A stretch of DNA of 64,000 nt, taken from positions 1 to 64,000 of the forward strand of contig JADMXW010000016.1 of the NCBI GenBank assembly GCA_015548865.1. Reading direction: 5' to 3'. The notes beneath the pieces were generated by a model that was not told where the DNA came from, made no database searches, and saw only the letters and a program-made list of their open reading frames with translations. Positions 52,859-62,512 of this stretch are shown here, one piece after another; the stretch's first letter is position 1, and the number at the start of each line of letters is the position of its first letter. The DNA comes from Serratia marcescens (GTDB lineage Bacteria > Pseudomonadota > Gammaproteobacteria > Enterobacterales > Enterobacteriaceae). The translations under genes were made by a program, and so were the position numbers.

Positions 52859-54050
52859 CACGCCTACATCCTCCCTGACAGGTACCTCCCGTTTAAGCTA
52901 TGCCATAGTCCTCGGGCTACTGGCTGCGCTTGGTCCACTGTGTACCGATCTCTATTTGCCCGCACTGCCTTCACTTGGCAATGAATTTTCTGCTTCTACA
53001 GCGACGGTACAACTCAGTCTGACCGCCGGTTTAATTGGCCTGGGCGCAGGACAACTCATTTTTGGCCCACTGAGTGATACGCAAGGGCGTAGACGCCCTC
53101 TTCTTATCTCACTGCTTATCCTTTTGTTAGCATCGCTTTGGTGTGCATTTGCACCCGATATTCCCCAACTGATTGCAGCCCGCTTTCTGCAAGGAGCCGC
53201 AGGCGCTGGTGGCGCCGTGTTATCACGGGCCATCGCGCGCGACCTTTACAGCGGCTATGAACTGACACGTTTTTTTGCGCTGTTAATGCTGATTAATGGT
53301 CTTGCACCTATCCTCGCCCCCGTCATGGGTGGCGTGTTATTACAAACGATGGATTGGCGCGGCATTTTTCTTGCGCTTTCAGCCATTGCGATTGTGTTAT
53401 TGGCACTTTCCGCTTGGCGGTTACAAGAAACACTGCCACCAGAACGTCGAATCACAGGCGGCGCTGGCAAGCTCCTACAGTCCATCGGCACCTTGCTAAC
53501 CCAACGGGAATTTATGGGATTATGTTTGACACAAGCATTCGTAGGTGCCGGTTTATTCGCTTATATCGGCGCATCGCCGTTCGTCTTTCAGGAGATTTAT
53601 CAGCTGAGTCCGCAAGCATTCAGCCTGTGTTTTGCGATTAATGGCGTAGGGATGGTTATTGCTGCACAGATCGCTGCTTATCTAAGTCGCAAGAAGGGAG
53701 AAGTGGCGGTACTGAAAATGGCTTTGTGCATTGCCGTGGGAGCCGCCTTGGTATTGCTGGTCGTCTGTGCGTTACGTGCGCCGTTGCCCATCATTATGCT
53801 GCCGCTGTTTGTCACGATGGCAATGATTGGACTAATTGGACCTTGCGCCTCGACGCTGGCCATGCAGGGGCAGGGTCATCTGGCTGGCAGTGCATCAGCC
53901 TTGATTGGTATGAGCATGTTTATGCTGGGTGCCATCAGTACCCCATTAACCGGTATCAATGGCACTTCCGCATTGTCCATGGCATTAGCGATCTTCATCT
54001 GCTATGCGCTGGCAGGCACTGCATTTATGTTCGTACACCGCACACGTTAA
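52842..54050 (+). CDS. Bcr/CflA-family MFS drug exporter
   Basis: The 402-residue transporter has 12 predicted helices and the Bcr/CflA signatures LGPLCTDLYLPALPSLGNEF, GPLSDTQGRRRPLLIS (loop 2-3) and ARFLQGAAGAGGAVLSRAIA (motif C-like helix 5). It overlaps the TetR gene by 17 bp (ATG 52842; 52848 and 52851 are alternatives), so the two are co-transcribed. It probably exports drugs or sugars to the periplasm, where the RND system may take over. Confidence 0.88.
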   Translation: MKMMNNTPTSSLTGTSRLSYAIVLGLLAALGPLCTDLYLPALPSLGNEFSASTATVQLSLTAGLIGLGAGQLIFGPLSDTQGRRRPLLISLLILLLASLWCAFAPDIPQLIAARFLQGAAGAGGAVLSRAIARDLYSGYELTRFFALLMLINGLAPILAPVMGGVLLQTMDWRGIFLALSAIAIVLLALSAWRLQETLPPERRITGGAGKLLQSIGTLLTQREFMGLCLTQAFVGAGLFAYIGASPFVFQEIYQLSPQAFSLCFAINGVGMVIAAQIAAYLSRKKGEVAVLKMALCIAVGAALVLLVVCALRAPLPIIMLPLFVTMAMIGLIGPCASTLAMQGQGHLAGSASALIGMSMFMLGAISTPLTGINGTSALSMALAIFICYALAGTAFMFVHRTR

Positions 54051-54065
54051 CGGTATACGCCAGCA

Positions 54066-55004
54066 TCAATCTGCCGTGGTATACTCTGGGAACAAGAAGG
54101 GATTGATGCTGCTGCGAGAGAACCCTTCTTCTTCCATTTTGATATCCAGTACCAGTGAGGCAAGATCGTCTGCTACCGCTTCAACACGATGATCTTTCTC
54201 CTGATACAGCAACTTGATATAAGTACCGCAGTCACCGCAACCCTCTGCCTTGATAGCCGACTCCTCACTGTCCAGCGACCAGTAGTTGAGATTGCCGGTT
54301 GCTTCGCAGTTACTGCATTTCACGCGCACCATGTGCCATTCACTTTCACACAGGTTACAGTGCAGATAACGAAGGCCACTGGTGGTCCCGAGTTGCACCA
54401 CGCCAGAAACGGGAATACCGCCACACACAGGGCAGAACTGGCGGTGTTCACCAACCTCAGCCTTCGCTTTACCGGGCAGTTGTGTCGCCATCTGCGCCCA
54501 ATACAGAGAGAGCGCGGCCCATATGAAGGGGGCTTTATCGTTATTCTCACCGCTAAACTGATGTGCCAGCAGGCTGTCTGCCAGCGTTTCCCACTCTTGT
54601 TCTGGCATCTTTTCCAGGTTTTCCAGCGTGGACAGCACCTGACCACTGGCTGCAGGTTTCATCTCTTCAATCAGCGCATGCAGCAACGTATGCCAGTGCG
54701 CGTCGCGCGGGAATATACTGGCGTCCAATGGCGGACGTTTGCTCTGCTGCGCCTGAGCCAACACATCGGTCAGATCGATACGCAACGGGTGATCGTGTAG
54801 CACTTTCTGCTGCGCTTCAACAATGGTGGCAGCAAAATTAAGGTAATCACTTAGCGCATGTTCAGTTGCCAATTGACGCAATCGTTGTGCCCGGCTGCTG
54901 TACAGACTCTTTAAATTAGCGAACAGCAACGGTGGGATCACGCCCACCGTTGATGATTTTTCATTACTTTCCAACTGTTCCTGCGGAACAATACGAATAC
55001 TCAT
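54066..55004 (-). CDS. fdhE: Formate dehydrogenase accessory protein FdhE
   Basis: The 312-residue cytoplasmic protein is needed for activity of respiratory formate dehydrogenases; it interacts with the catalytic subunit. Seen: the C-terminal metal-binding region with [39 protein letters not shown] and CGDCG, all CxxC pairs intact. It is the last gene of fdoGHI-fdhE. Confidence 0.94.
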   Translation of the reverse strand: MSIRIVPQEQLESNEKSSTVGVIPPLLFANLKSLYSSRAQRLRQLATEHALSDYLNFAATIVEAQQKVLHDHPLRIDLTDVLAQAQQSKRPPLDASIFPRDAHWHTLLHALIEEMKPAASGQVLSTLENLEKMPEQEWETLADSLLAHQFSGENNDKAPFIWAALSLYWAQMATQLPGKAKAEVGEHRQFCPVCGGIPVSGVVQLGTTSGLRYLHCNLCESEWHMVRVKCSNCEATGNLNYWSLDSEESAIKAEGCGDCGTYIKLLYQEKDHRVEAVADDLASLVLDIKMEEEGFSRSSINPFLFPEYTTAD

Positions 55005-55025
55005 CCGGGTAACATTTCCTGTTGT

Positions 55026-55661
55026 TTACGGTTGTTTTTCTTGTTGTTTTCGTTGGATCTCTCGATACCAGCGCGGATGATGTTTCTTCGCCCATGCAGC
55101 CGGTACCCAGCCTTCTACCATAGCAGTAATTGTTCCTTTCACCCAGAGAGCAGCATACACATGCACCATGATGACCAGGATCAGACCAACGGCCGCCAGC
55201 GAGTGTACCAGCAGGGCCAAGCGAATCACCGGGATTGGAAACGCCGGAGCAAAATAGGGACGCCACATCACAATTCCACTCGCCAGCAGCAACACCAGAC
55301 AAATGATAGCCAGCCAGAACACACACTTTTGCCCGAAATTATACCGCCCCGTGTCACCGACTTCCTGATTTCTGGCAATTTTATGGATGTTTTTGGCCCA
55401 TTCAATGTCATCCCGCTGGATCAGGTTGTGTTTCCAGTAACGCAGGAACATCAGTAAAAAAGCCACAAACATCACCACGCCAACAAACGGATGCAGTATG
55501 CGCGCCAACTGCGGCGTACCGAGAATATGCAGCAACCAATTTAACGAAGGGAACAAAAATCCTAACCCACTTATTGCTGCAAACACGAAGCAGAATGCAA
55601 CAATCCAGTGATTAATACGCTCAGGCGCACTATAGCGCTGAATGCGATTACTCTTTTTCAT
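55026..55661 (-). CDS. fdoI: Formate dehydrogenase-O cytochrome b556 subunit
   Basis: ATG 55661 overlaps the fdoH end by 14 bp and follows GAGGTT; the longer frame is rejected. The 211-residue product is a four-helix di-haem cytochrome b with [15 protein letters not shown] (haem His), [20 protein letters not shown] and [20 protein letters not shown]. It passes electrons from the iron-sulfur subunit to quinone in the inner membrane. Confidence 0.93.
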   Translation of the reverse strand: MKKSNRIQRYSAPERINHWIVAFCFVFAAISGLGFLFPSLNWLLHILGTPQLARILHPFVGVVMFVAFLLMFLRYWKHNLIQRDDIEWAKNIHKIARNQEVGDTGRYNFGQKCVFWLAIICLVLLLASGIVMWRPYFAPAFPIPVIRLALLVHSLAAVGLILVIMVHVYAALWVKGTITAMVEGWVPAAWAKKHHPRWYREIQRKQQEKQP

Positions 55662-56580
55662 GCTGTTTAACCTCATGCTGTGCTGTGGTTGCCTCATCCT
55701 TTACATCATCCTCATCGTCCTCTTCTTCGACGCGATTGGGTCCTACGCCAACATAGTGGAAGACACTGGCGGCAAAGGTCGCCGCAAAGCCAATCGCGGC
55801 AAGCGGTTTCCAAATCCCCTTCCAGAAAGTCACGGTAGGACTAATGGCTGGGTTATCCGGTAAACCATGATAGAGTTGCGGTCTGTCGGCATGGTGCAGT
55901 ACATACATCACATGGGTACCGCCCACGCCAGACGGATCGTACAATCCGGCATTTTGGTAACCACGCTCTTTGAGATCGATCACACGTTCTGCAGCCAGGG
56001 TTTTCATATCGTCTTTGGTGCCGAAATGAATAGCGCCCGTCGGACACGTCTTGACACAGGCGGGCTCCTGCCCGACAGCCACACGATCGACGCACAGTGT
56101 GCATTTGTAAACGCGGTTATCCTCTTTGTTCAATCTAGGCACATCGAATGGACAACCGGCAATACAATAGCCGCAGCCGATACACTGTTCAGACTGAAAA
56201 TCCACGATGCCGTTGGCATACTGAATAATCGCCCCCTCTGCCGGACAGGCCTTCAAGCAGCCCGGATCCGCACAGTGCATACAACCATCTTTGCGGATCA
56301 GCCACTCCAGTTTGCCGTTTTCCTCAACTTCCGAAAAACGCATCACCGTCCAGGATTTGGCCGTAAGATCGATAGGGTTGTCATAAACACCAATGTTGTG
56401 GCCTACCTCATCGCGAATATCGTTCCACTCAGAGCAAGCGACCTGGCAGGCTTTGCAGCCGATACAGGTCGTCACGTCGATAAGTTTGGCGACTTCAGCT
56501 TGGTGGTCGCGTGCCTGCGGAGGCGGTGTGAAAGCGCTGGTTGCCGAGCGACGAATAATATCTTGTGATTGCATTGCCAT
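55648..56580 (-). CDS. fdoH: Formate dehydrogenase-O iron-sulfur subunit
   Basis: The 310-residue beta subunit has four 4Fe-4S cluster motifs ([57 protein letters not shown]) and a C-terminal membrane anchor ([17 protein letters not shown]). The acidic tail ([12 protein letters not shown]) is longer than in E. coli. It moves electrons from FdoG to FdoI. Confidence 0.95.
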   Translation of the reverse strand: MAMQSQDIIRRSATSAFTPPPQARDHQAEVAKLIDVTTCIGCKACQVACSEWNDIRDEVGHNIGVYDNPIDLTAKSWTVMRFSEVEENGKLEWLIRKDGCMHCADPGCLKACPAEGAIIQYANGIVDFQSEQCIGCGYCIAGCPFDVPRLNKEDNRVYKCTLCVDRVAVGQEPACVKTCPTGAIHFGTKDDMKTLAAERVIDLKERGYQNAGLYDPSGVGGTHVMYVLHHADRPQLYHGLPDNPAISPTVTFWKGIWKPLAAIGFAATFAASVFHYVGVGPNRVEEEDDEDDVKDEATTAQHEVKQHEKE

Positions 56581-56593
56581 GTGCTGTCTCCGC

Positions 56594-59500
56594 TTACGCC
56601 TTTTCCACGTTTACCAGAAAAGCTTTATATTCTGGGGTTTGGCTATTGGCGTCCCCCACATGTGGCGTCAGAATATTCGCCATATACCCTTTACGAGTGG
56701 TGCCTTCAAACCCCCAGTGACAGGGAATACCAATGGTTTCCACGGTTTGTCCAGCAACCGTCAAGGTGCGAATGCGTTTGGTCACCACCGCTTTGGCCTT
56801 GATAAACCCGCGCTTGCTGCTGACTTTCACCGTATCTCCCGCACGGATGCCCTTCTGTTGTGCCAGCCCTTCACCGATCTCGACAAACTGTTCAGGCTGT
56901 GCGATCGCATTCAGGCGCGCGTGCTTGGTCCAATGGCGGAAAAGCTCGGTGAGCGAATAAGTGGTGGCGACATAGGGAAACTCATCCGGTGTCCCCATTC
57001 GCTGGCGATCCACGTCAAACAGACGCATGGCCGGGTTATGCATCACGTTGGCATGCAACGGATTATGCTTGAGCGGCGACTCCACAGGCTCGTAGTGTTC
57101 GGGGAATGGACCATCAACCATCTTGGTCATGGCGAACAACCGCCCTAACCCCTCTTGGTTCATGATAAAGGGACCGACTCCGCTGTTCGGTGCCGCCGTG
57201 CTGTAATCTGCCACATCACTGCCCGTCCAGCGCTTTCCATCCCAGCGCAGTACTTCACGTTTCGGATCCCACGGTTGTCCGCTTTCATCTGCTGACGCGC
57301 GGTTGTAAAGAATGCGGCGGTTTTGCGGCCATGCCCAAGACCAACCGGGGGTGTTACCCAGTCCTGAATCAGCATTGTCGCGGTTGGACATCTGGTTGCC
57401 TTTTTCCGTCCAACTGCCCGCATAGACCCAGCAGAAACTGGCGGTGGTACCGTCATCACGTAGTTGCGCGAAGCTGTCGAGCAATTGGCCTTTTTTCAGG
57501 ATCTGCTTTCCCTGATCGTCAAAGACATCTTCCAGCGCATAACCGTTGGCCTCTTTCGCTACTTCCTCGGGCGTGGGATCTTCTGGGTCCGCGTAATTCC
57601 AGGTCATGTTCAGCAGCGGTTCCGGATTGGCGCCTCCTTCTTTGGCGTACATCTCGCGCAGTCGCAGCAGAATACCGGCAAGAATCACCCCATCATGCAG
57701 CGCCTCTCCCGGCGGTTGCGCACCGGCAAAGTGCCATTGCAACCAGCGGCCAGAGTTGACGATAGAACCGTTTTCCTCAGCAAAACAGCTTGACGGTAAA
57801 CGAAACACTTCCGTCTGAATCTGGGACGAGTCCACATCGTTCAGTTCACCGTGGTTTTGCCAAAAGTTGCTGGTTTCGGTAGCCAGCGGGTCGATAATCA
57901 CCAGAAATTTAAGTTTCTTGAGTGCTTCGCGTGCCTGATTGGAATCGGCAAATGCAGCCATTGGGTTAAAACCCTGAGCAATGTAGCCATTCACCTTGCC
58001 CGCCAGCATCAGACGCGAATAGCTAAGCGCGTCATAGCTCTTATCCCATTTCGGCAGCCAGTCAAAGCCCCAGTCGTTTTCTTTTTGCGCCTTATCGCCA
58101 TACAGGCTCTTCATCAAGCTAATAAAAAACTTAGGCGTGTTCTTCCAATAATTGACCTGATCCGCCAGCAGCGTTTTGGGGGTGCTCTCACTTAAATACT
58201 GTTGCAGCGAGGTCTGCTTTTCAGAGGGCAAATCCATGTAGCCAGGTAAGCGCAGCGACAGCAGCCCAAGATCCGTATATCCCTGGATGTTGGAGTGCCC
58301 GCGCAGCGCATTCACCCCGCCGCCCGCCATGCCGATATTGCCTAACAATAGCTGGATCATGGCCGCAGTACGGATCATCTGTGCACCCGTGGTATGTTGC
58401 GTCCAGCCAAGTGCATAGAGAATAGTCGCCGTTTTGTCGGGTACAGCGGTGGTAGCAAGCAGTTCACAGATCTTGATGAAATCATCCTGCGGCGTACCAC
58501 AAACTTCAGTGACCAACTGCGGAGTATAGCGACTGACATGTTTTTTCAGTTGCTGCCACACACTGCGTGGATGGGTTAACGTCATATCACGCTTGGCAAA
58601 ACCATTTTCATCAAGCTCATAGTTCCACGTGGTATTGTCGTATTTGCTGTCTTTCTCGCTGTAGCCGCTAAACAAGCCATCAGTAAAGGCAAAATCCTCC
58701 CGCACCAGCAAGCTGGCATTGGTATAGGACAATACGTATTGATGCTGAATTTTATCCTGCGTGATGAGATAATTAACCACGCCAAGCAAGAAAGTGATAT
58801 CAGAGCCGGCACGGATCGGTGAGTACATGTCCGCCACAGAAGCAGTACGATTAAAGCGTGGATCGACAACCACCATGCGGGCGCCGTTTTTCACCTTGGC
58901 TTCAATCGCCCATTTGAATCCCACCGGGTGTGCTTCTGCCGGATTGCCACCCATCACCAAAATTACATTGGCGTTCTTGATATCAACCCAGCTATTGGTC
59001 ATCGCACCGCGCCCAAAGGTCGCGCCCAGCGCTGCAACCGTAGGTCCATGGCATAAACGCGCCTGCGTATCCATGCCCAACATGCCGAGTGCGCGGGCGA
59101 AGCGGTAATCCAAGGCGCCGGTTTCGTTACTGGCCGCAGAAGAGCACAGCATCCCTGTGGTAAGCCAACGGTTAACAGTCACACCTGCGCTGTTTTTTTC
59201 CACAAAGTTCGCATCGCGGTCAGCTTTCATCAAACGAGCAATACGGTCGAAAGCATCATTCCAACTGATAGGTACCCACTTGTCAGACCCTGGGGCTCGG
59301 TACTCTGGCAGTTTCAGCCGTTGATCGCTATGGATAAAGTCAATCAGCCCCGCCCCTTTCGGGCACAAAGAACCGCGGCTTACCGGATGATCCGGATCGC
59401 CCTCGATATGGAATATGGAGGCAACCGCATTTTTGGCTCCATCGCCACGGCTGTACATCAAAATGCCGCACCCGACGGAGCAATAGGTACAGTTATTTCT

Positions 59501-59638
59501 CGTTTCTCTGGCACGTAACAGTTTGTATTGTCGGGTTTCAGCGAATGCCGTGGCGGGAGAGAAACCTAATGCGGTTACCGTGGTTCCCGCCATGCCACCC
59601 GCACATATTCTAAAGAATTGTCTTCTGCTGACTTGCAT
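56594..59638 (-). CDS. fdoG: Formate dehydrogenase-O catalytic subunit, cysteine form
   Basis: The 1014-residue molybdopterin-guanine-dinucleotide enzyme oxidises formate in the periplasm. A twin-arginine signal (SRRQFF) is followed by the 4Fe-4S motif (Cys50, Cys53, Cys57, Cys92). The active-site position is LCHGPT, with Cys196 encoded by TGC at 59051-59053 where E. coli FdoG and FdnG have a UGA-encoded selenocysteine. The rest follows FdoG to the C-terminus (LVNVEKA). It is therefore made without the selenocysteine machinery, at the cost, in known enzymes, of lower turnover. The leader holds a possible RyhB pairing site. Confidence 0.95.
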   Translation of the reverse strand: MQVSRRQFFRICAGGMAGTTVTALGFSPATAFAETRQYKLLRARETRNNCTYCSVGCGILMYSRGDGAKNAVASIFHIEGDPDHPVSRGSLCPKGAGLIDFIHSDQRLKLPEYRAPGSDKWVPISWNDAFDRIARLMKADRDANFVEKNSAGVTVNRWLTTGMLCSSAASNETGALDYRFARALGMLGMDTQARLCHGPTVAALGATFGRGAMTNSWVDIKNANVILVMGGNPAEAHPVGFKWAIEAKVKNGARMVVVDPRFNRTASVADMYSPIRAGSDITFLLGVVNYLITQDKIQHQYVLSYTNASLLVREDFAFTDGLFSGYSEKDSKYDNTTWNYELDENGFAKRDMTLTHPRSVWQQLKKHVSRYTPQLVTEVCGTPQDDFIKICELLATTAVPDKTATILYALGWTQHTTGAQMIRTAAMIQLLLGNIGMAGGGVNALRGHSNIQGYTDLGLLSLRLPGYMDLPSEKQTSLQQYLSESTPKTLLADQVNYWKNTPKFFISLMKSLYGDKAQKENDWGFDWLPKWDKSYDALSYSRLMLAGKVNGYIAQGFNPMAAFADSNQAREALKKLKFLVIIDPLATETSNFWQNHGELNDVDSSQIQTEVFRLPSSCFAEENGSIVNSGRWLQWHFAGAQPPGEALHDGVILAGILLRLREMYAKEGGANPEPLLNMTWNYADPEDPTPEEVAKEANGYALEDVFDDQGKQILKKGQLLDSFAQLRDDGTTASFCWVYAGSWTEKGNQMSNRDNADSGLGNTPGWSWAWPQNRRILYNRASADESGQPWDPKREVLRWDGKRWTGSDVADYSTAAPNSGVGPFIMNQEGLGRLFAMTKMVDGPFPEHYEPVESPLKHNPLHANVMHNPAMRLFDVDRQRMGTPDEFPYVATTYSLTELFRHWTKHARLNAIAQPEQFVEIGEGLAQQKGIRAGDTVKVSSKRGFIKAKAVVTKRIRTLTVAGQTVETIGIPCHWGFEGTTRKGYMANILTPHVGDANSQTPEYKAFLVNVEKA

Positions 59639-60106
59639 AAAAAACTCCTAAGCCCACATTGCTCAAAATGGGATTGCACAAATAGCATTTCGTTTTTATT
59701 AATAAATAAGATAGAACTGGATTGGGGATAAAACCATATACTTATTAAGCATTATGCATTGAAATAAAAAAATCGCAAATGATTATCAAATTAACAACAA
59801 ATGCATCACAAAATGGATGAAAAAACGCTCAATCGCACATCAACACCCCAGTTATTGATAATAATTATCAATAACATTTACAGTGATTTACGATTGCGCT
59901 ATATAATTATTTACATATCGATTTTAAAAAAACAGGACTATTGCTACAAGAAAAGCCCAGAAAAAAATAGCCTGTTATCGAATGACTTTTATATTTAATT
60001 CATCATGAAAGGCAGGGAATTCAATTATCACACGAAAGCGACACTCTTTATTATAAAATAAACGAGCTGAATTATTACGGCTCGTTATTATGTTTTGACA
60101 TATACA
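59639..60106. promoter_or_regulatory. fdoG upstream region with Fur boxes
   Basis: No gene is seen in this AT-rich stretch. TGATAAT-A-ATTATCA at 59856-59870 is a perfect 7-1-7 Fur box inside a larger 25-bp inverted repeat (arm GTTATTGATAAT, 59851-59875). A second, weaker Fur-like site (minus strand TAATTTGATAATCATTTGC) lies at 59775-59793. Both are 135-235 bp upstream of fdoG. An AACGAGC...GCTCGTT hairpin at 60061-60086 could end a short transcript from either side. Confidence 0.65.
59656..59665 (-). promoter_or_regulatory. Possible RyhB pairing site in the fdoG leader
   Basis: The fdoG mRNA leader contains UGAGCAAUGU directly upstream of the Shine-Dalgarno AGGAG. It is perfectly complementary to ACAUUGCUCA, which as recalled is part of the conserved core of the Fur-regulated small RNA RyhB. 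The segment also sits in a small CCCA...TGGG hairpin. No ryhB gene is in the window. Confidence 0.4.
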
Positions 60107-60191
60107 CCCTAAATAATTTGAGGTGAGGCCCAAAGATGAGCCGGATACTGAGTGCCGCCAATGCACATACGACGTGAAGCATGGCGGGTAT
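60107..60191. repeat. Degenerate interspersed repeat
   Basis: Begins CCCTAAATAATTTGAG and ends ACGTGAAGCATGGCGGGTAT, resembling as recalled the ends of a common interspersed repeat of Yersinia, Serratia and Pectobacterium. The right end also resembles the arms of the 13091-13154 palindrome. The middle is diverged. Confidence 0.5.
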
Positions 60192-60207
60192 AAATAGCTG
60201 TCGATTA

Positions 60208-60954
60208 TCAAGCCGATAGCTTGCAGCACGGCATATCTGAAGAAATCTGCGCAACAAAATCGAGTAATATACGACGCGCCCAGAGAGGCTCTTGCTCAAG
60301 TTGAAGCAATCGATCAACATCATGCCCGGCTGCCTGGAGCGCATTGGCACTATTACGCACACACTGAGTCATTATCGCAGCGGTAAATTCCGGATGAAAC
60401 TGTACAGAAAGCGCACATGGACCGTAGCGCAAAATTTGGCAGCCATCCTGTTCCGAATAGGCCAATACCTGTGCCCCCGAAGGTGGAACCAGTACCGATT
60501 GCTGATGCGTCAAATAAGCCTCAAAGGCGACTGGATAATCGTGCAGCAGCGGATCATTCACGCCCTGTGGTGTCAGCGTTACCGTTTGCAGACCAATCTC
60601 TTTACCCTTAGGGTTATCAGCGACCCTCCCACCAAGTGCATCCGCCAGCAATTGATGTCCATAACACACGCCAAGCAATTGCAACTGCGCATTAAATGCC
60701 CCACGCAGCCACAGCGCTGTCGACTCACTCCAGCTCAACCTGTCAGTAACCATCGACCAGGAACCGGTGATCACCGCTCCGGCAACGGCATCAGGAGCAG
60801 GTAAGCTTTCCCCACGCTCTGGACGAACCAACAGCAGCTCATGCGACTCCGCAGCCAGTGCTGCGCTGAACCAGCTACTTTGTTCACCAACGGCTTGAGC
60901 AATCGGCTGCGGCGGCACGCCCATTTGAATAATCAATAATGGCTTTTTATCCAT
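60208..60954 (-). CDS. Class I glutamine amidotransferase-like protein (YfeJ-type)
   Basis: The 248-residue single-domain class I amidotransferase has nucleophile Cys97 in LLGVCYGHQLL, with His187 and Glu189 in QFHPEF completing the triad. The oxyanion region is VITGSWSMVT. It resembles GMP-synthase-like proteins such as YfeJ that lack a synthetase domain. It may hydrolyse gamma-glutamyl compounds; no substrate is established. It is a lone gene flanked on both sides by repeats. Confidence 0.82.
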   Translation of the reverse strand: MDKKPLLIIQMGVPPQPIAQAVGEQSSWFSAALAAESHELLLVRPERGESLPAPDAVAGAVITGSWSMVTDRLSWSESTALWLRGAFNAQLQLLGVCYGHQLLADALGGRVADNPKGKEIGLQTVTLTPQGVNDPLLHDYPVAFEAYLTHQQSVLVPPSGAQVLAYSEQDGCQILRYGPCALSVQFHPEFTAAIMTQCVRNSANALQAAGHDVDRLLQLEQEPLWARRILLDFVAQISSDMPCCKLSA

Positions 60955-60974
60955 GTTACGCTTACCTGCTTATT

Positions 60975-61120
60975 AGAGCCTATCTTCGTAGGCGTTATTG
61001 GCGCCGCCAGTTTGAACACGGACAGCGCACAGAAGCCTGAGCGTACATAGCGTACGAGAGGATTTCGAGTACCACCAGAACCCAAATGGCAAGTAAGATA
61101 GCCCTAATGGGACAGGCTCT
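60975..61120. repeat. MITE-like element with terminal inverted repeats
   Basis: This 146-bp element begins AGAGCCTATC and ends GACAGGCTCT, reverse complements with one mismatch. It is non-coding and a related, eroded copy is at 23341-23480. It lies between the amidotransferase gene and chuY. Such short elements are moved by a transposase encoded elsewhere. The rest of 60955-61377 shows no gene. Confidence 0.7.
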
Positions 61121-61377
61121 TAATATGCACTATTGATCGTTATCACTGTTCCTTTTAACCCTACCATGCCGCCGAAACCCTGTCACGATACTGGCGTCTG
61201 ACCGTCTGACCATAGTGGGACTTCAGATACGCCAGCGCATAAAGGTCAAAAGCGGAATTTATCAGCCTCAGAACAGAATGATAAAGAGAAATGAACACGG
61301 CCGGTTTGTGAAAGAGAAAGTATTGCGTGTGCCTTCGCATCGACACACGCAGTGATAACTACCGCGACACAGCGATA

Positions 61378-62010
61378 TCAGCGTACCGCTGGCATTTCAA
61401 GAAAGGGATCGATCACGTTGTAGATTTGATTACCGAATATGGGTTGCAGCAGCAGTTTTTCCAACGCGAATGCCACATCTTGCCGTGAGATCAACCCTAA
61501 TGTTGCTAGTCCTTGCGTCAGTTGGCCGTTATGCGTTGCGACCACATCCAGCAATCCGCCAGGGCGAACGATAGCGTAATCCAATGAGCTGCTTTGTAAC
61601 CAGCATTCCGCCAGCGATTTCTCCCTCACTGCCAGACCAAATGCGGCTTTCGCCCGTTCAGAGAGGAGTGGCCAGCCATCACCGCATCCTAACGAGGTCA
61701 CTAACAACATGCGTTTTAGCCCTGCTTGCTCTGCGCCATCGATCAGCGTCCGGTGCCCAAGATAGTTCACCGAGCCGCCGCCCAGCGTAGAGACGATAAC
61801 GGCATCGACCCCTGCCGCTTGGCAAGCTTGGGTAACCACAGCGGGATCGCAGGCATCACCTTCAACCACGGTAATACCCCGCTCACGCCACTGCCTGGCC
61901 TGTTCACTGTCACGCAATACCAGAATAACAGGCTGGTTGCATGTCAGTGCACGTTGCAGCAAGCACGCGCCAACACCACTGCCTGCACCGAACAGCAACC
62001 AGGGCGTCAC
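61378..62010 (-). CDS. chuY: ChuY-like NAD(P)-binding anaerobilin reductase
   Basis: The 210-residue Rossmann-fold protein has the dinucleotide motif LFGAGSGVGACLLQ (residues 6-19) and an NmrA/SDR-like core (LLVTSLGCGD, then YAIVRPGGL). It is the third gene of chuW-chuX-chuY. E. coli ChuY reduces anaerobilin, the product of ChuW. The start overlaps the chuX stop by 4 bp (ATGA). The family match rests on size, fold motif and operon. Confidence 0.8.
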   Translation of the reverse strand: MTPWLLFGAGSGVGACLLQRALTCNQPVILVLRDSEQARQWRERGITVVEGDACDPAVVTQACQAAGVDAVIVSTLGGGSVNYLGHRTLIDGAEQAGLKRMLLVTSLGCGDGWPLLSERAKAAFGLAVREKSLAECWLQSSSLDYAIVRPGGLLDVVATHNGQLTQGLATLGLISRQDVAFALEKLLLQPIFGNQIYNVIDPFLEMPAVR

Positions 62011-62504
62011 GCTACCACCGCCCGCAGTTCATCTGCCAACAAACGAAAAGCGATAACCTGATGCGCCAACAGTTGACGGTGATCGTCTCGGCCAAGGAAA
62101 ATTTTGAACATAGCATCACCTGCCGCGTTGAAAAACACGACAGAGGCAGTATCCATGCCCATAAATTTACGCTCGATAAGCGCAATATGTTGGCAGTGGG
62201 TGGCTCGAATGTGGCCGCTCAACCCATTTCTGCCACGCAAATTAAAATAGCCGTGGCGGTGTGTTCCCGCCGGCAGCACACTCTTGAACTCCAGGATAGC
62301 ATCGGGCGTGTGACTGATAAGTGTCACTTCACCCCATTGAGTGATGGTATCCCACACGCGATCGAACTGTTCACCCGACGCCATCGTGCGCTGCGCTTCA
62401 GGCAGCGCTTCGGTAACCGCAAACAGGCTGGTCTGATATTGTTCCGCAACAGCCTCTAAGGTGCCATCCGGGTTTGTTGCCAAGAATTCTTGTAAAGTCA
62501 TCAT
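62007..62504 (-). CDS. hutX: Cytosolic haem carrier HutX/ChuX
   Basis: The 165-residue protein binds haem and delivers or stores it in the cytoplasm. Seen: FLATNPDGTLEAVAEQYQTS at the N-terminus and GYFNLRGRNGLSGHIRATHC, typical of the ChuX/HutX family. It sits between chuW and chuY and starts 8 bp after the chuW stop. Confidence 0.9.
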   Translation of the reverse strand: MMTLQEFLATNPDGTLEAVAEQYQTSLFAVTEALPEAQRTMASGEQFDRVWDTITQWGEVTLISHTPDAILEFKSVLPAGTHRHGYFNLRGRNGLSGHIRATHCQHIALIERKFMGMDTASVVFFNAAGDAMFKIFLGRDDHRQLLAHQVIAFRLLADELRAVVA

Positions 62505-62512
62505 GTCTTCCC

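Noticed and set aside
56393..57148. Plus-strand 251-codon frame and others antisense to fdoG and fdoH
   Set aside because: The opposite strand encodes clear full-length formate dehydrogenase subunits; such long antisense frames are common in GC-rich genes.
59801..59998. Plus-strand 65-codon frame over the Fur box
   Set aside because: Its Ile/Tyr-rich sequence simply reflects AT-rich DNA, and it has no ribosome site.
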